Shown here piece by piece: positions 6,528 through 17,288 of a stretch of 37,800 bases of DNA. The stretch spans positions 1 to 37,800 of the forward strand of contig JACMNQ010000029.1 of assembly GCA_014378465.1 (NCBI GenBank), in the 5' to 3' direction. The notes beneath the pieces were generated by a model, which had not been told where the DNA came from, searched no databases, and saw only the letters and a program-made list of their open reading frames with translations. Made by a program: the position numbers and the translations under genes. The first letter of the stretch is position 1. Each line of letters begins with the position of its first letter. This DNA is from Oligoflexia bacterium. Its GTDB lineage: Bacteria; Bdellovibrionota; UBA1018.

Positions 6528-9500
6528 TCAAAGAAAACGTTCAAATTCGGCCCGGTCCTGGGCATCGGGTTCCATTTCGAGGTATTTTTTGAACGCATTT
6601 TTGGCTCCCGGCATGTCTCCCATATCGCGATAGACCATGCCAAGGCGTTTGTAGATCTGAGGGTTGCCCTTATCGTACACAAGCGCCGCGTTATAGAGGG
6701 CGATTGCGCCCTGATAGTTTTTCAGTATGAAATTCGCGTAAGCGGCTTGCGACTTGGGCTCTGCAGAAGTGGGAGCCATCTGCATCGCCTTGCTCAGATG
6801 CGTGAGCGCTTGCCGGGCATCACCGACTTCAATCAGCTCCTTGCCCAGAGAGACCATGGTGGTGACACCATTGGGATTATTCTTGAGCTCCAGCGTGTAC
6901 TCCTCGACGGCAGCCTTGTGATTTCCCATGACCCCATACAAAGCACCTTTGTAATAATGCAGATTCGGGTACTTCGGATAGAGCGAATAGATCTTTCCTA
7001 GTTCATCGGAGGCCTTTTCAAACTCTGACTTCTTCACGAAAACCCGGTAGCGCTCCAGGTAGCCGGAGGGGTCCGAGATGTTTCGGTCCGAGTAGGAACG
7101 GTAGGCATCCAGGGCCTTGTCGAGCGCCTTCTTGTCCATGCCTTCCTTGTTCATGTGGATCTGAGCTTGCAACTTCCACGGCAGAGCGTAATCGGGGTTG
7201 GCGGCTATGGCCTGATCCACATACTGCTGGGCGATTTCCCACTCTCCTTTTTGAATCTGAAACTCGCCGATCGCCGCAATGAGCTCAGCGCGCGTACCGC
7301 CTTCCTTTTGCATTTCATCCTGAAGAAAGGTGATGCCCGCGTCGATGGACTCAGCCGCAGCCACGCTCTTTGCCGTACCGATCAAGGCTTCCGTATTGGT
7401 CGGATCAAAGCGGAGAGCCAGGGCAAAAAAGAACGGAGCGTCCTTGAAATTATGGGAACCCATGAGGCTCTTTGCATAGGAGATGTAAACGTCGGTATCA
7501 ATTGAATCTCGGGCCATGGCTTTTTTGTAGAACATCTGGGCTTCGAGGTGACGGCCCTGCTTGGCAAACATGTCGCCTGCCGCCTTGTCGATCGCACTCT
7601 GGCTGACCGGAAGATTTCTGAATTTTTCCATCGCCTTCTGGGCGTCCTCCCACTCGTAACTCTGAATGAGAACGTCCATGTACTTCGACCAGATCTCGAT
7701 GTTGTTGGGAGCCTTCTCAGCCGCCATCTGGTAATTCATTCGCGCGTTGACCAGATCATTGAGGCTCACGAACATGTCACCGGCGCGAACCAGGGGCAGA
7801 GTTGAACTGAGGTTGACCTGTCTGGCTTCAAGAAATTGAGCGAGCGCCTCCTGATACTTGGCTTCCTTGATCCGCTTTTCGCCCTCGCCGAGGTAATAGT
7901 ACATCTTGGCTTCAGTCTGAGCATGCTTGACGGCGTCGCCGGTTTTGGCGCGCAGCGTGTACACTTCAAGCAGGTAGTCATGATTGTCATGATCCAGTTT
8001 CGTCGCGCGTTCGAACGCGCCCAATGCAATGCTGTCGCGGTGAAAAAGCTGGTTGTATTGTCCGTAAAGATAATTGCTGAGACCCAGTTCCTTCGGTGCC
8101 TGATACTGCGGGTGCTGGACCAGGTACTCAAGACCCTTGCCTGCTTCCTTCAGCTTTCCGGACTGGTAGTAGATCTGAGCGATGCGGAGGCGGGAATGAG
8201 TGTGTGAGACGCTGAACTTGAGGGCCTTGCGGTACTCAATCAGGGCCGCTTCCGTGTCCCCCAGCTTTTCAGCGATGAGGCCCTTGAGATAGAACACCCG
8301 CGGGGTGAATACCTTGTTGTCCGGGTACTGCGCGATGTATTTCGCCGCGTTCTGGGCGTCTCCACGACTGTAGAATGCGTACGAAAGGTAGAAGAACATT
8401 TCCAGGCCGAAATTCTCATGGGTCTTCGTGTATTCGATCACGCGGTTGAGTGCTGCGTCCGAGCGGTGAACGGTCACATAGAACTCGGCATCCGCGATGA
8501 CGGTCTCCGGAAGGTCGACACTCTTGGCTCGCGAGAGATCAATGAGCCTGGTGATGACTGAAAAGTAATTCTCATCCTTGTTGGAAGTGTCGATCAGGTT
8601 GATGTAGCAGGAGGCGAGCATTGCCAGAGCCTTCACATTGGAAATGTCGGCACTGGCTGACTGAAGCAGCAGAGATGCGGCGCTCTTGTAGCCCGCAACG
8701 TTATCGACCACATAATACTTCATGGCGTCCGCGTAGAGCTTCTGACTCTTTTGCGGATCTCCTTTTCCCTGCACAGTATTGGGGAGCTTGGGTCGGATGA
8801 GTTCAATCTTCGTCAGTTCGGCGTTCTCTTCAGCGGCATCATCAAAAACGTACTCGTACCCGAAACCGCCGAGCAGCAGGGCCACGACGATCACTTTGAT
8901 CAGTTCCTTGCGCTCGGGAATGCGCATCTTCTTCTTGCGCTTGGCAGGGTCCATTTCAAAAAGAACCGTCTTTTCCTGAGAAAGCTTTTTTGAGCCCACA
9001 TCGTACCCGTGCAGGGACTCCAGGGCGACCGGAAGGTTCGGGTCCATGAGTCTGGACTCTTCAGAGCGTTCAGGCATGACGGGAAGTTGGCTGGTCAGGA
9101 GGGTTGGATCTTCCGGGTCCCTCGGAACATCAACACTCGTTCGATTTGACTCCGCATCGAAATCGGCAGGCCGGATCAGCTCGCCGATCACGGTTGGTTC
9201 TTCGACTTCGGCTGGGACTCGTGCGGGTGGCTTCAATACGAGTGTTGGCTCAGCGGCCCCGGGGTTCAGAACGAGAGGCGCCGTGAATGCATGCTCTGCG
9301 CCCGGGAGGACATCATTTGTCGGGAATTTTTCCGAAGGCTGAAGAAGTTCGGTCGGCGCCATCGCGTCCGCGTAATTGCGTGCCTGTCCCTGTGCATTGG
9401 GGTTTCCCAGGATGGGTTGATAGCTGTTGGCGCGCGTACCTGAAGAATCCCTGGACTGAAACTTTCCACTCGAGCTCGCCTGCTGCAGCAGCAGCTCAGC

Positions 9501-9671
9501 GATTTCAGGAATCTTCGCGACGTCGGTCCATTCACCCTGCGGGTGAAGTCTGGCGATCTCCGTCCCATTGAGCTGTTTTTTGGCGATAAGCGCGCGAACG
9601 CGCTCGAGATCCAGCGGTCCCAGTATTCTTCCGGAGGAATGTTTGATCTTGTAATACTGTACCGAAGCCAT
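6528..9671 (-). CDS. Large GYF-domain / transmembrane / TPR-repeat protein
   Basis: This 1047-residue protein has three parts. Residues 1-62 form a GYF_2-type domain (YYKIKHSSGRILGPL at 6-20, then a GEWTDVAKIP segment at 46-55). Residues 65-250 are a low-complexity Pro/Ser/Glu linker ending in a basic KRKKKMR run at 245-250. A single membrane helix spans about 257-275, followed by a long helical region from about 300 to the end that reads as many TPR repeats (recurring A..Y, P...A and G-D/N patterns). The basic-inside rule puts the GYF domain in the cytoplasm and the TPR solenoid in the periplasm. A GYF domain followed by a membrane helix recalls the gliding-machinery protein GltJ of Myxococcus, but the periplasmic part differs. 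A scaffold role is inferred. GAAGG precedes the ATG. Confidence 0.85.
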   Translation of the reverse strand: MASVQYYKIKHSSGRILGPLDLERVRALIAKKQLNGTEIARLHPQGEWTDVAKIPEIAELLLQQASSSGKFQSRDSSGTRANSYQPILGNPNAQGQARNYADAMAPTELLQPSEKFPTNDVLPGAEHAFTAPLVLNPGAAEPTLVLKPPARVPAEVEEPTVIGELIRPADFDAESNRTSVDVPRDPEDPTLLTSQLPVMPERSEESRLMDPNLPVALESLHGYDVGSKKLSQEKTVLFEMDPAKRKKKMRIPERKELIKVIVVALLLGGFGYEYVFDDAAEENAELTKIELIRPKLPNTVQGKGDPQKSQKLYADAMKYYVVDNVAGYKSAASLLLQSASADISNVKALAMLASCYINLIDTSNKDENYFSVITRLIDLSRAKSVDLPETVIADAEFYVTVHRSDAALNRVIEYTKTHENFGLEMFFYLSYAFYSRGDAQNAAKYIAQYPDNKVFTPRVFYLKGLIAEKLGDTEAALIEYRKALKFSVSHTHSRLRIAQIYYQSGKLKEAGKGLEYLVQHPQYQAPKELGLSNYLYGQYNQLFHRDSIALGAFERATKLDHDNHDYLLEVYTLRAKTGDAVKHAQTEAKMYYYLGEGEKRIKEAKYQEALAQFLEARQVNLSSTLPLVRAGDMFVSLNDLVNARMNYQMAAEKAPNNIEIWSKYMDVLIQSYEWEDAQKAMEKFRNLPVSQSAIDKAAGDMFAKQGRHLEAQMFYKKAMARDSIDTDVYISYAKSLMGSHNFKDAPFFFALALRFDPTNTEALIGTAKSVAAAESIDAGITFLQDEMQKEGGTRAELIAAIGEFQIQKGEWEIAQQYVDQAIAANPDYALPWKLQAQIHMNKEGMDKKALDKALDAYRSYSDRNISDPSGYLERYRVFVKKSEFEKASDELGKIYSLYPKYPNLHYYKGALYGVMGNHKAAVEEYTLELKNNPNGVTTMVSLGKELIEVGDARQALTHLSKAMQMAPTSAEPKSQAAYANFILKNYQGAIALYNAALVYDKGNPQIYKRLGMVYRDMGDMPGAKNAFKKYLEMEPDAQDRAEFERFL

Positions 9672-9693
9672 CCTTTTCCTTCACCAAGGCCCA

Positions 9694-9714
9694 TTCGCGA
9701 AATCATTTCACGAA
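9694..9714. other. Near-perfect inverted repeat between nuoN and the TPR gene
   Basis: TTCGCGAAA (9694-9702) and TTTCACGAA (9706-9714) are inverted copies, with one position differing, around a three-base centre. The site is about 25 bases upstream of the TPR gene start on the minus strand, where an operator would be expected. No regulator is identified. Confidence 0.35.
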
Positions 9715-9735
9715 AGAGCATTGAAGATTTCGGGG

Positions 9736-9752
9736 CTTCAGTTTACCTGAAG
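9736..9752 (-). terminator. Hairpin after nuoN, possible weak terminator
   Basis: CTTCAG (9736-9741) and CTGAAG (9747-9752) form a perfect six-pair stem with a five-base loop, about 20 bases past the nuoN stop. On the minus strand it is followed by CCCCGAAAT rather than a T-run, so it is not a classical intrinsic terminator. It could mark the 3-prime end of the nuo transcript or do nothing. Confidence 0.25.
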
Positions 9753-9771
9753 GACGAGAGCTGCCAAAAGC

Positions 9772-11277
9772 TCAGAGGCTTGCGACCGCTCTTTTCGTCA
9801 CTTCAACCAGGCGGGCCGGGACAACTCCAAACTGAAGAGTCATCGCCACCATCAAGGCCACTGCCAGTGCCGACCACATCGAAACTCTCGAAGCGGGGGC
9901 GCTGCCAACGGGCTCGCGCATGTACATGTAAACCAATACCCTGAGGTAATAGTATACTGAAATTGAGCTGCAGAGCACGCTGATGATGACGAGTGGAGTC
10001 TCATGGGCTTGAATTGCCGAGTAGAAGAGCATGTACTTGGCGGCAAATCCTGCCGTGGGCGGAATTCCCGCCATCGAAAACAGAAAGACTGCCATGGCGA
10101 ACGACAGCCAGGGACTTCGGGACGCGAGACCTGATACGTCATGGAGGTTGAGACCGGTGTCTTCACGGTTGGAGATCACGGTCAGAATGATGAAAGCCCC
10201 GAGGTTCATGATCGCGTAGGCGACCAGATAAAATACAACTGCTGAATAACCGCCTGGAGTGCCGGAACCCGCAAGCAGGCCGACAAGCAGATATCCCGAG
10301 TGGGCGATCGACGAGTAAGCGAGCATGCGTTTGAGGTTGGTCTGTGTCAAAGCGATGACGTTTCCGACGATCATCGTAAGTACGGCTGAGACCCAGAGGA
10401 TGTCGTGGATGTGGGCCTGAAGCGTTGCCGAAAGAGTCGTTCCGTAGCCCATGGAGATGAAAAAACGCATGAACGAAGCGAAGGCCGCGGCCTTCAGGCC
10501 GGTCGTCATGAATCCGGTGACGGGAGCGGGAGCACCTTCATAAACGTCAGGCATCCACATGTGAAAGGGAACCGAAGCCACTTTGAAAAGAAACCCGATC
10601 ATGACCAGCCATACGCCCAAAGTGAAAAGAGGCGTCATGCCTGCGGGCTGTGCCTGGGTGAACTTGAGAATTTCATGAATGTTGGTCGACTGAGTCGCGC
10701 CGTAAAGAAGGGCAGCGCCGTAAAGAAGAATCGCGGAAGCGGCCGATCCAAGGATGAAGTATTTCATGGCTGCTTCATTGGATTTCTTGTCTGTACGGCG
10801 AAAGCCCACCAGGACGTAGACGGCCAAGGACATGATTTCAAGCGCGATGAAGATCACGATCAGATCGAGAGCCGAAGTCATCAGCATCATGCCGAGCGCG
10901 GACAGGAGCACGAGGACGTAATACTCAGGATGCTGAAGCTGCTCGCGGTCAAGATAGCGAAGCGACGCCAGAATCGTGATGCCGGCCGAAGCCATGAAAA
11001 TCACGTTGAAGAAGTGAGAGTAGGAATCTGAAACCATCATCCCGTTGAACATTCCGATCGTCGCGTCCGGAATCAGATTGGCCGAAGCCACCACTCCGAC
11101 CACTGCAGTGGCCACCGCCAGAAGAAAGACGGGCCACTTCGGCTTGATGCCTTTGACGACCGCAAGCAACGTAGCCAGCATGATGCCCCCGAAAACGAGG
11201 AAGTAAGGCATGAGGGCTCTCACCTGCTCAGACGAAAGCGACAGGGATTCGGGACGAATGATGGTTAAAGCTTCCAT
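9772..11277 (-). CDS. nuoN: NADH-quinone oxidoreductase subunit N (complete complex I operon)
   Basis: An antiporter-like membrane subunit of complex I, 501 residues and about 14 helices. The proton-channel residues are all present: E147 in FIALEIMS (TM5), K232 in FLFKVASVPFHMW (TM7), K262 in GLKAAAF (TM8), H326 in AHSGYL and K414 in GFAAKYM (TM12). In the family these residues carry one of the proton half-channels coupled to quinone reduction. It is the last gene of the nuoA-N operon, 14 bases after nuoM, with AAAGGA ten bases before the ATG. Because it keeps every channel residue, it is the in-window reference for the altered paralogue at 23418-24899. Confidence 0.97.
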   Translation of the reverse strand: MEALTIIRPESLSLSSEQVRALMPYFLVFGGIMLATLLAVVKGIKPKWPVFLLAVATAVVGVVASANLIPDATIGMFNGMMVSDSYSHFFNVIFMASAGITILASLRYLDREQLQHPEYYVLVLLSALGMMLMTSALDLIVIFIALEIMSLAVYVLVGFRRTDKKSNEAAMKYFILGSAASAILLYGAALLYGATQSTNIHEILKFTQAQPAGMTPLFTLGVWLVMIGFLFKVASVPFHMWMPDVYEGAPAPVTGFMTTGLKAAAFASFMRFFISMGYGTTLSATLQAHIHDILWVSAVLTMIVGNVIALTQTNLKRMLAYSSIAHSGYLLVGLLAGSGTPGGYSAVVFYLVAYAIMNLGAFIILTVISNREDTGLNLHDVSGLASRSPWLSFAMAVFLFSMAGIPPTAGFAAKYMLFYSAIQAHETPLVIISVLCSSISVYYYLRVLVYMYMREPVGSAPASRVSMWSALAVALMVAMTLQFGVVPARLVEVTKRAVASL

Positions 11278-11291
11278 TTGGTCTGGGTCCT

Positions 11292-12855
11292 TTAGTTTTT
11301 CTTGGAGAAAAAAGCGGCAATCGAGCTTGAACTCGGAACACTTGCGCGCGCGACTGCAGTGGCAGTGGATCGGGTTAAGAATCGCTCAATGGAGGGTTCC
11401 ATCTTTCTGAAAAAGAAGTTTGGAGCCACGCCCATCCAGAAAATACAGAAGAGCAGGGGAACCATGACCGCGATTTCACGAAAACTGAGATCCTTCAGTT
11501 TTTCGTTCTCCTTGTTCTTCACGGGACCAAACATGACTCGTTGAAAAAGCCAGAGCATGTAGACGGCACCGAAGATGACTCCAAGGGCGGAGATTGCGGC
11601 CAGACCCGGGCTGGTCTTCCAGGCTCCGAGCAGGATCAGAAATTCGCCGACGAATCCATTGGTTCCCGGCAGGGCGACTGACGACAAGGTCACGATCATG
11701 AAGATGATCGCGAAAATCGGCATCACTTTCGTGATCCCACCGAAGTCACTGATTTCGCGCGTGTGTCGGCGCTCATAAATCATGCCGACGAGGAGGAACA
11801 AGGCACCGGTCGAAACCCCGTGATTGAGCATCTGATAGATGGAACCCGTCACACCAATCGCGTTCATGGAGAAAAGTCCCAGCACCACATAGCCCATGTG
11901 ACTGACTGAGGAGTAGGCTACCAGCTTCTTCATGTCAGGCTGAACCGTCGCTACCCAGGCCCCGTACACGATGGCGATCGCGGCCAGAATCATGAAAGGG
12001 ATTTGAAAAGTTGCAACCGCGTCCGGAAAGAGCGGGAAAGCGAACCGAAGGAAGCCGTAGCCCCCCATTTTCAGAAGAACACCGGCCAGAATCACGGAAC
12101 CGGCGGTAGGTGCCTGAACGTGAGCGTCAGGCAACCAGGTATGCAGCGGGAAAAGCGGTACTTTGATCGCAAACGCCAGAGCAAATCCCATGAAGAGCAG
12201 GGACTGGGGCGAAGTGAAGCCGCCGCCAGGAATGTGCACCTTATAGAGGTCAAGAAGCGCAGTGGAGTAAGTCCCCATCTGAAGCTTGTGCTGATAAGCG
12301 AGAAAGAAGATCGCGACCAGCATCAGAAGAGAGCCGACCATCGTGTAGACGAAGAACTTCATTGCGGCGTAGATGCGGTCTTTGCCGCCCCAGATGCCAA
12401 CCAGAAAGTACATCGGGATGAGCATGACTTCCCAGAACACGTAGAAGAGGAACACGTCGAGGGCGACGAAGGCCCCAAGCATTCCTGTTTCGAGCGCCAG
12501 AAGCAGGAAGTAATAGCCGCGAAGCTTTTCCTCAACCGCAGTGAAGGAGGCCAGAATCACGATCGGGCTGAGGAAAGTCGTGAGGATGATCAACCAGAGA
12601 CTGATGCCGTCCATACCCAGGCTATAGGAAGTTCCGAGCCCAGGAATCCACTCGGCCAGCTCAGTGAGCTGAAACGCCGCGCCGTTCGCTTGAAAGGCGT
12701 AGTAGATCTTCAGAGAGAACGCGAAAGTGAGGAGAGATCCGATCAAGGTCCAGTACTTGAGAGCATTGCGTCCACTCTCGTTTGTGGTCGGGATCAGGAG
12801 TCCGAATACAGCCCACACGAGAGGAAAGAAGACGACGACGCTGAGAACATGAGAA

Positions 12856-12869
<14 letters not shown>
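11292..12869 (-). CDS. nuoM: NADH-quinone oxidoreductase subunit M
   Basis: A 525-residue antiporter-like subunit of the complex I membrane arm. The key charges are intact: E147 in FWEVML, K236 in FAIKVPLFPLHTWLPDAH, K267 in LLKMGG, H350 in MLNHG and E409 in GFVGEFL. The AHVQAPTAGSV loop and SHMGY segment are typical of NuoM. It would contribute one proton channel between NuoL and NuoN. The ATG lies inside the end of nuoL (14-base overlap), so translation is probably coupled. Length and order fit the standard operon. Confidence 0.97.
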
Positions 12870-14883
<2,014 letters not shown>

Positions 14884-14903
14884 TGAAATTCTCTCCCTTT
14901 ACT

Positions 14904-15224
14904 TTATTGCTTCAAGAGCTGGATTTCGTCCGTATCCACGGAGCGAACAGTTCTGAACATGGCGATCACAAGGCCGAGTCCGACAGCGGATTCGGCGGCT
15001 GCCACGGTAATGATGAAAAATACGGACATCTGACCACCCATGTGGTTGTGAATCTTCGAGAAAGTCACGAACGTGAGGTTGACGGCATTGAGCATGAGCT
15101 CGATGCACATCAGGATCACGAGGATGTTTCTGCGAATGAGAAGTCCGGCCAGGCCGATGAAGAAGATGGCCGAGCAGAAGGCGAGGACCAACCAGGGTTC
15201 AACTTGAAATTCCGAAAGTGCCAT
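14904..15224 (-). CDS. nuoK: NADH-quinone oxidoreductase subunit K
   Basis: A 106-residue protein with three membrane helices. It has the two buried glutamates needed for proton transfer, E42 in CIELMLNAVN and E78 in AAAESAVGL, 36 residues apart as in E. coli (E36 and E72). The start is the ATG at 15224, two bases after the nuoJ stop; an in-frame TTG two codons upstream is unlikely to be used. The subunit links the NuoH quinone-side channel to the antiporter-like subunits. Confidence 0.97.
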   Translation of the reverse strand: MALSEFQVEPWLVLAFCSAIFFIGLAGLLIRRNILVILMCIELMLNAVNLTFVTFSKIHNHMGGQMSVFFIITVAAAESAVGLGLVIAMFRTVRSVDTDEIQLLKQ

Positions 15225-15226
15225 AT

Positions 15227-15757
15227 TCAATTTTTTCCCAACTTGCGTTTGGCGATGGCGACAGCGCCGACGATCGCGGCCAGGAGAAGCACCGAAGTGA
15301 GTTCAAATGGCAGAATGTATTCGGAGAACATGAGTTCGGACACGACCTGAGTGTTTCCGCCCGATGCCTGGATGGCTTCAGGAGTGAAGCGCCCTGCAGG
15401 AATGTTGATCGGGCTCTCTTTGATGGCCCAGACGAACGTGCAGAACAGGATCGCACAGAGAGTTCCCGCGCCGATCTTGATCCCGATGTGGGATCTGCCC
15501 ATATCAAAGGAAGGTTCATCCGCATTCAGAAGCATGATCACGAAAATGAAGAGCACCATGATGGCGCCCGCGTAGACGAGGACCTGGAGTGCGGCGATCA
15601 GATGGGCCCCAAGGATCGCGTAAATCCCGGCAAACGCGAAGAAGACCATCACCAGACTGAAGGCGTTCCCTACGGGGTTCTTCTTCAGAATGACTGAAAG
15701 GGAAAATCCGATGGCCAGAGCGGCGAAAACGTAAAAGAATACAGGTGAGATATCCAT
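15227..15757 (-). CDS. nuoJ: NADH-quinone oxidoreductase subunit J
   Basis: A 176-residue subunit with five predicted membrane helices. The third carries the family hallmark QVLVYAGAIMVLFIFVIMLLN (about 58-78), whose Tyr62 and flexible helix region help gate proton transfer. Its ATG shares a base with the nuoI TAA (TAATG), a translational coupling arrangement. Normal length for NuoJ. Confidence 0.96.
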   Translation of the reverse strand: MDISPVFFYVFAALAIGFSLSVILKKNPVGNAFSLVMVFFAFAGIYAILGAHLIAALQVLVYAGAIMVLFIFVIMLLNADEPSFDMGRSHIGIKIGAGTLCAILFCTFVWAIKESPINIPAGRFTPEAIQASGGNTQVVSELMFSEYILPFELTSVLLLAAIVGAVAIAKRKLGKN

Positions 15758-16200
15758 TACTTGTTGCCCCTCTGTTCAAGGAGATAATCTTTTTCGAAAA
15801 CTTCGCGATGCGTCTGGCTCATTTCATAAATCGTGCTGAGCTTGATCGCGTCTTTCGGGCAGGCTTCTTCGCACATGCCGCAAAAGCAGCATCTGAGCAC
15901 GTCGATCTCGAACTTGACCGGGTACTTTTCCTTGTCCGGTCTTTCGCCGGCTTCGATATGAATGCACTCGGCAGGGCAGACGGTCGGGCAAAGCATGCAC
16001 GCCGTGCAGTTCTCCACTCCGTTGGTTGCCTTGATGTAGTGCATGCCACGGTAGCGATCGGAGTAGTCCCGGCGTTCTTCCGGATACTGAATCGTCACGG
16101 TCTTTCCGAAAAGCATGGCTCTCATCGTGATGTAGAGACCCTTGATGATCTCAACCAGATAGAATTTCTGTGTGCCGCTTGTCTTTGCTTTAACCAACAT
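15757..16200 (-). CDS. nuoI: NADH-quinone oxidoreductase subunit I (2x[4Fe-4S])
   Basis: A 147-residue ferredoxin-like subunit with two CxxCxxCxxxCP motifs: C65, C68, C71, C75 and C104, C107, C110, C114. These bind clusters N6a and N6b, which pass electrons from NuoG to N2 in NuoB. An N-terminal amphipathic stretch (residues 13-32) seats it on the membrane arm. It lies two bases after nuoH. Slightly shorter than E. coli NuoI (180) but complete in motifs. Confidence 0.97.
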   Translation of the reverse strand: MLVKAKTSGTQKFYLVEIIKGLYITMRAMLFGKTVTIQYPEERRDYSDRYRGMHYIKATNGVENCTACMLCPTVCPAECIHIEAGERPDKEKYPVKFEIDVLRCCFCGMCEEACPKDAIKLSTIYEMSQTHREVFEKDYLLEQRGNK

Positions 16201-16202
16201 AA

Positions 16203-17288
16203 TTACAACACCTTATAGTAAATGAGCACACCAGTGAGGAAGATGTTCACCAGGGAGAGAGGCAACATGACTTTCCAACCGAGATCCATGAGCTGATCGT
16301 AACGAAAGCGTGGGATCGTCCAGCGAACCCAGACGAAGAACCACATGAAGAAGCAGACTTTGGCTCCAAAGGACGCCGCTTCAAACAGGATGCGGACCCA
16401 TTCGTGAGCCATCCCGTCGAGGTTCATCACCTCGAGCAACCAGTGCATTCCGGGGAGCATCTGCCAGCCTCCGAAAAACAGGGTGGTGATGAGCGCCGCT
16501 CCGACCGTCATGTTGATATACTCGGCCATGAAGAACAGGGCGAACTTCATGGATCCGTACTCAATATGGTAACCGGCGACGATCTCAGACTCCCCTTCAG
16601 GCAAATCGAAGGGCAAGCGGTTGGTCTCGGCGAAGACTGAAGTCAGGAACACGATGAAACCGATGGGCTGAATGAAGATCCCCCACTTCGGAATGGTGAG
16701 CATCCCGACGGAGAAGAAAGCTTCCCCTTGGCCGCGAGCGATCGCGCCCAGTTCGACGCTTGAGAAAACCATGACGATCCCGATGATGGAGAGACCCATG
16801 GAGAGTTCATAGCTGATCATCTGAGAAGTGCTTCGAAGACTCCCGAGGAGCGCGTATTTGTTGTTCGAGGACCAGCCCGACATGATGATTCCGTAAACGC
16901 CGAGGGACGCGACGGAGAAGATGTAGAGGAGGCCGACGTTCAGGTCCGCGATCTGGAAGTTCACGGTCTGGCCATCGATCACGATGCTGCTGGCGAAAGG
17001 GATCACGGCAAAGGTCATGAAGGCCGGGACCAGAACGATGAGGGGCGCCAGCGTGTAGTAGAACTTGTTGACATGTCCTGGAGCGCGGTCTTCCTTGAAA
17101 AAGAACTTCACGACGTCACAGATGGACTGAAGAAGCCCCAGAGGTCCGATGCGGTTCGGACCCAGGCGGTTCTGCATGAGAGCCGAGCCGCGTCTTTCAA
17201 CCCAGACCATGATCGGAACGACCTGCAGGAGAACCACGACGATGAAGGCGATTTTCGCGCCCATCGTCAACCATTCGAAATTAGTCAT
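16203..17288 (-). CDS. nuoH: NADH-quinone oxidoreductase subunit H
   Basis: A 361-residue membrane subunit forming the quinone entry chamber and E-channel. It has E31 in VWVERRG, the LGPNRIGPLGLLQ loop (42-54), E161 in SYELSMG, and the conserved loop AETNRLPFDLPEGESEIVAGY at about 220-240 with E221, R224, D228, E231, E233 and E235. The start is the ATG at 17288, which overlaps the nuoG TGA by four bases; an upstream in-frame start would extend deep into nuoG. All functional charges are present, in contrast with the paralogue at 29836-30894. Confidence 0.97.
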   Translation of the reverse strand: MTNFEWLTMGAKIAFIVVVLLQVVPIMVWVERRGSALMQNRLGPNRIGPLGLLQSICDVVKFFFKEDRAPGHVNKFYYTLAPLIVLVPAFMTFAVIPFASSIVIDGQTVNFQIADLNVGLLYIFSVASLGVYGIIMSGWSSNNKYALLGSLRSTSQMISYELSMGLSIIGIVMVFSSVELGAIARGQGEAFFSVGMLTIPKWGIFIQPIGFIVFLTSVFAETNRLPFDLPEGESEIVAGYHIEYGSMKFALFFMAEYINMTVGAALITTLFFGGWQMLPGMHWLLEVMNLDGMAHEWVRILFEAASFGAKVCFFMWFFVWVRWTIPRFRYDQLMDLGWKVMLPLSLVNIFLTGVLIYYKVL

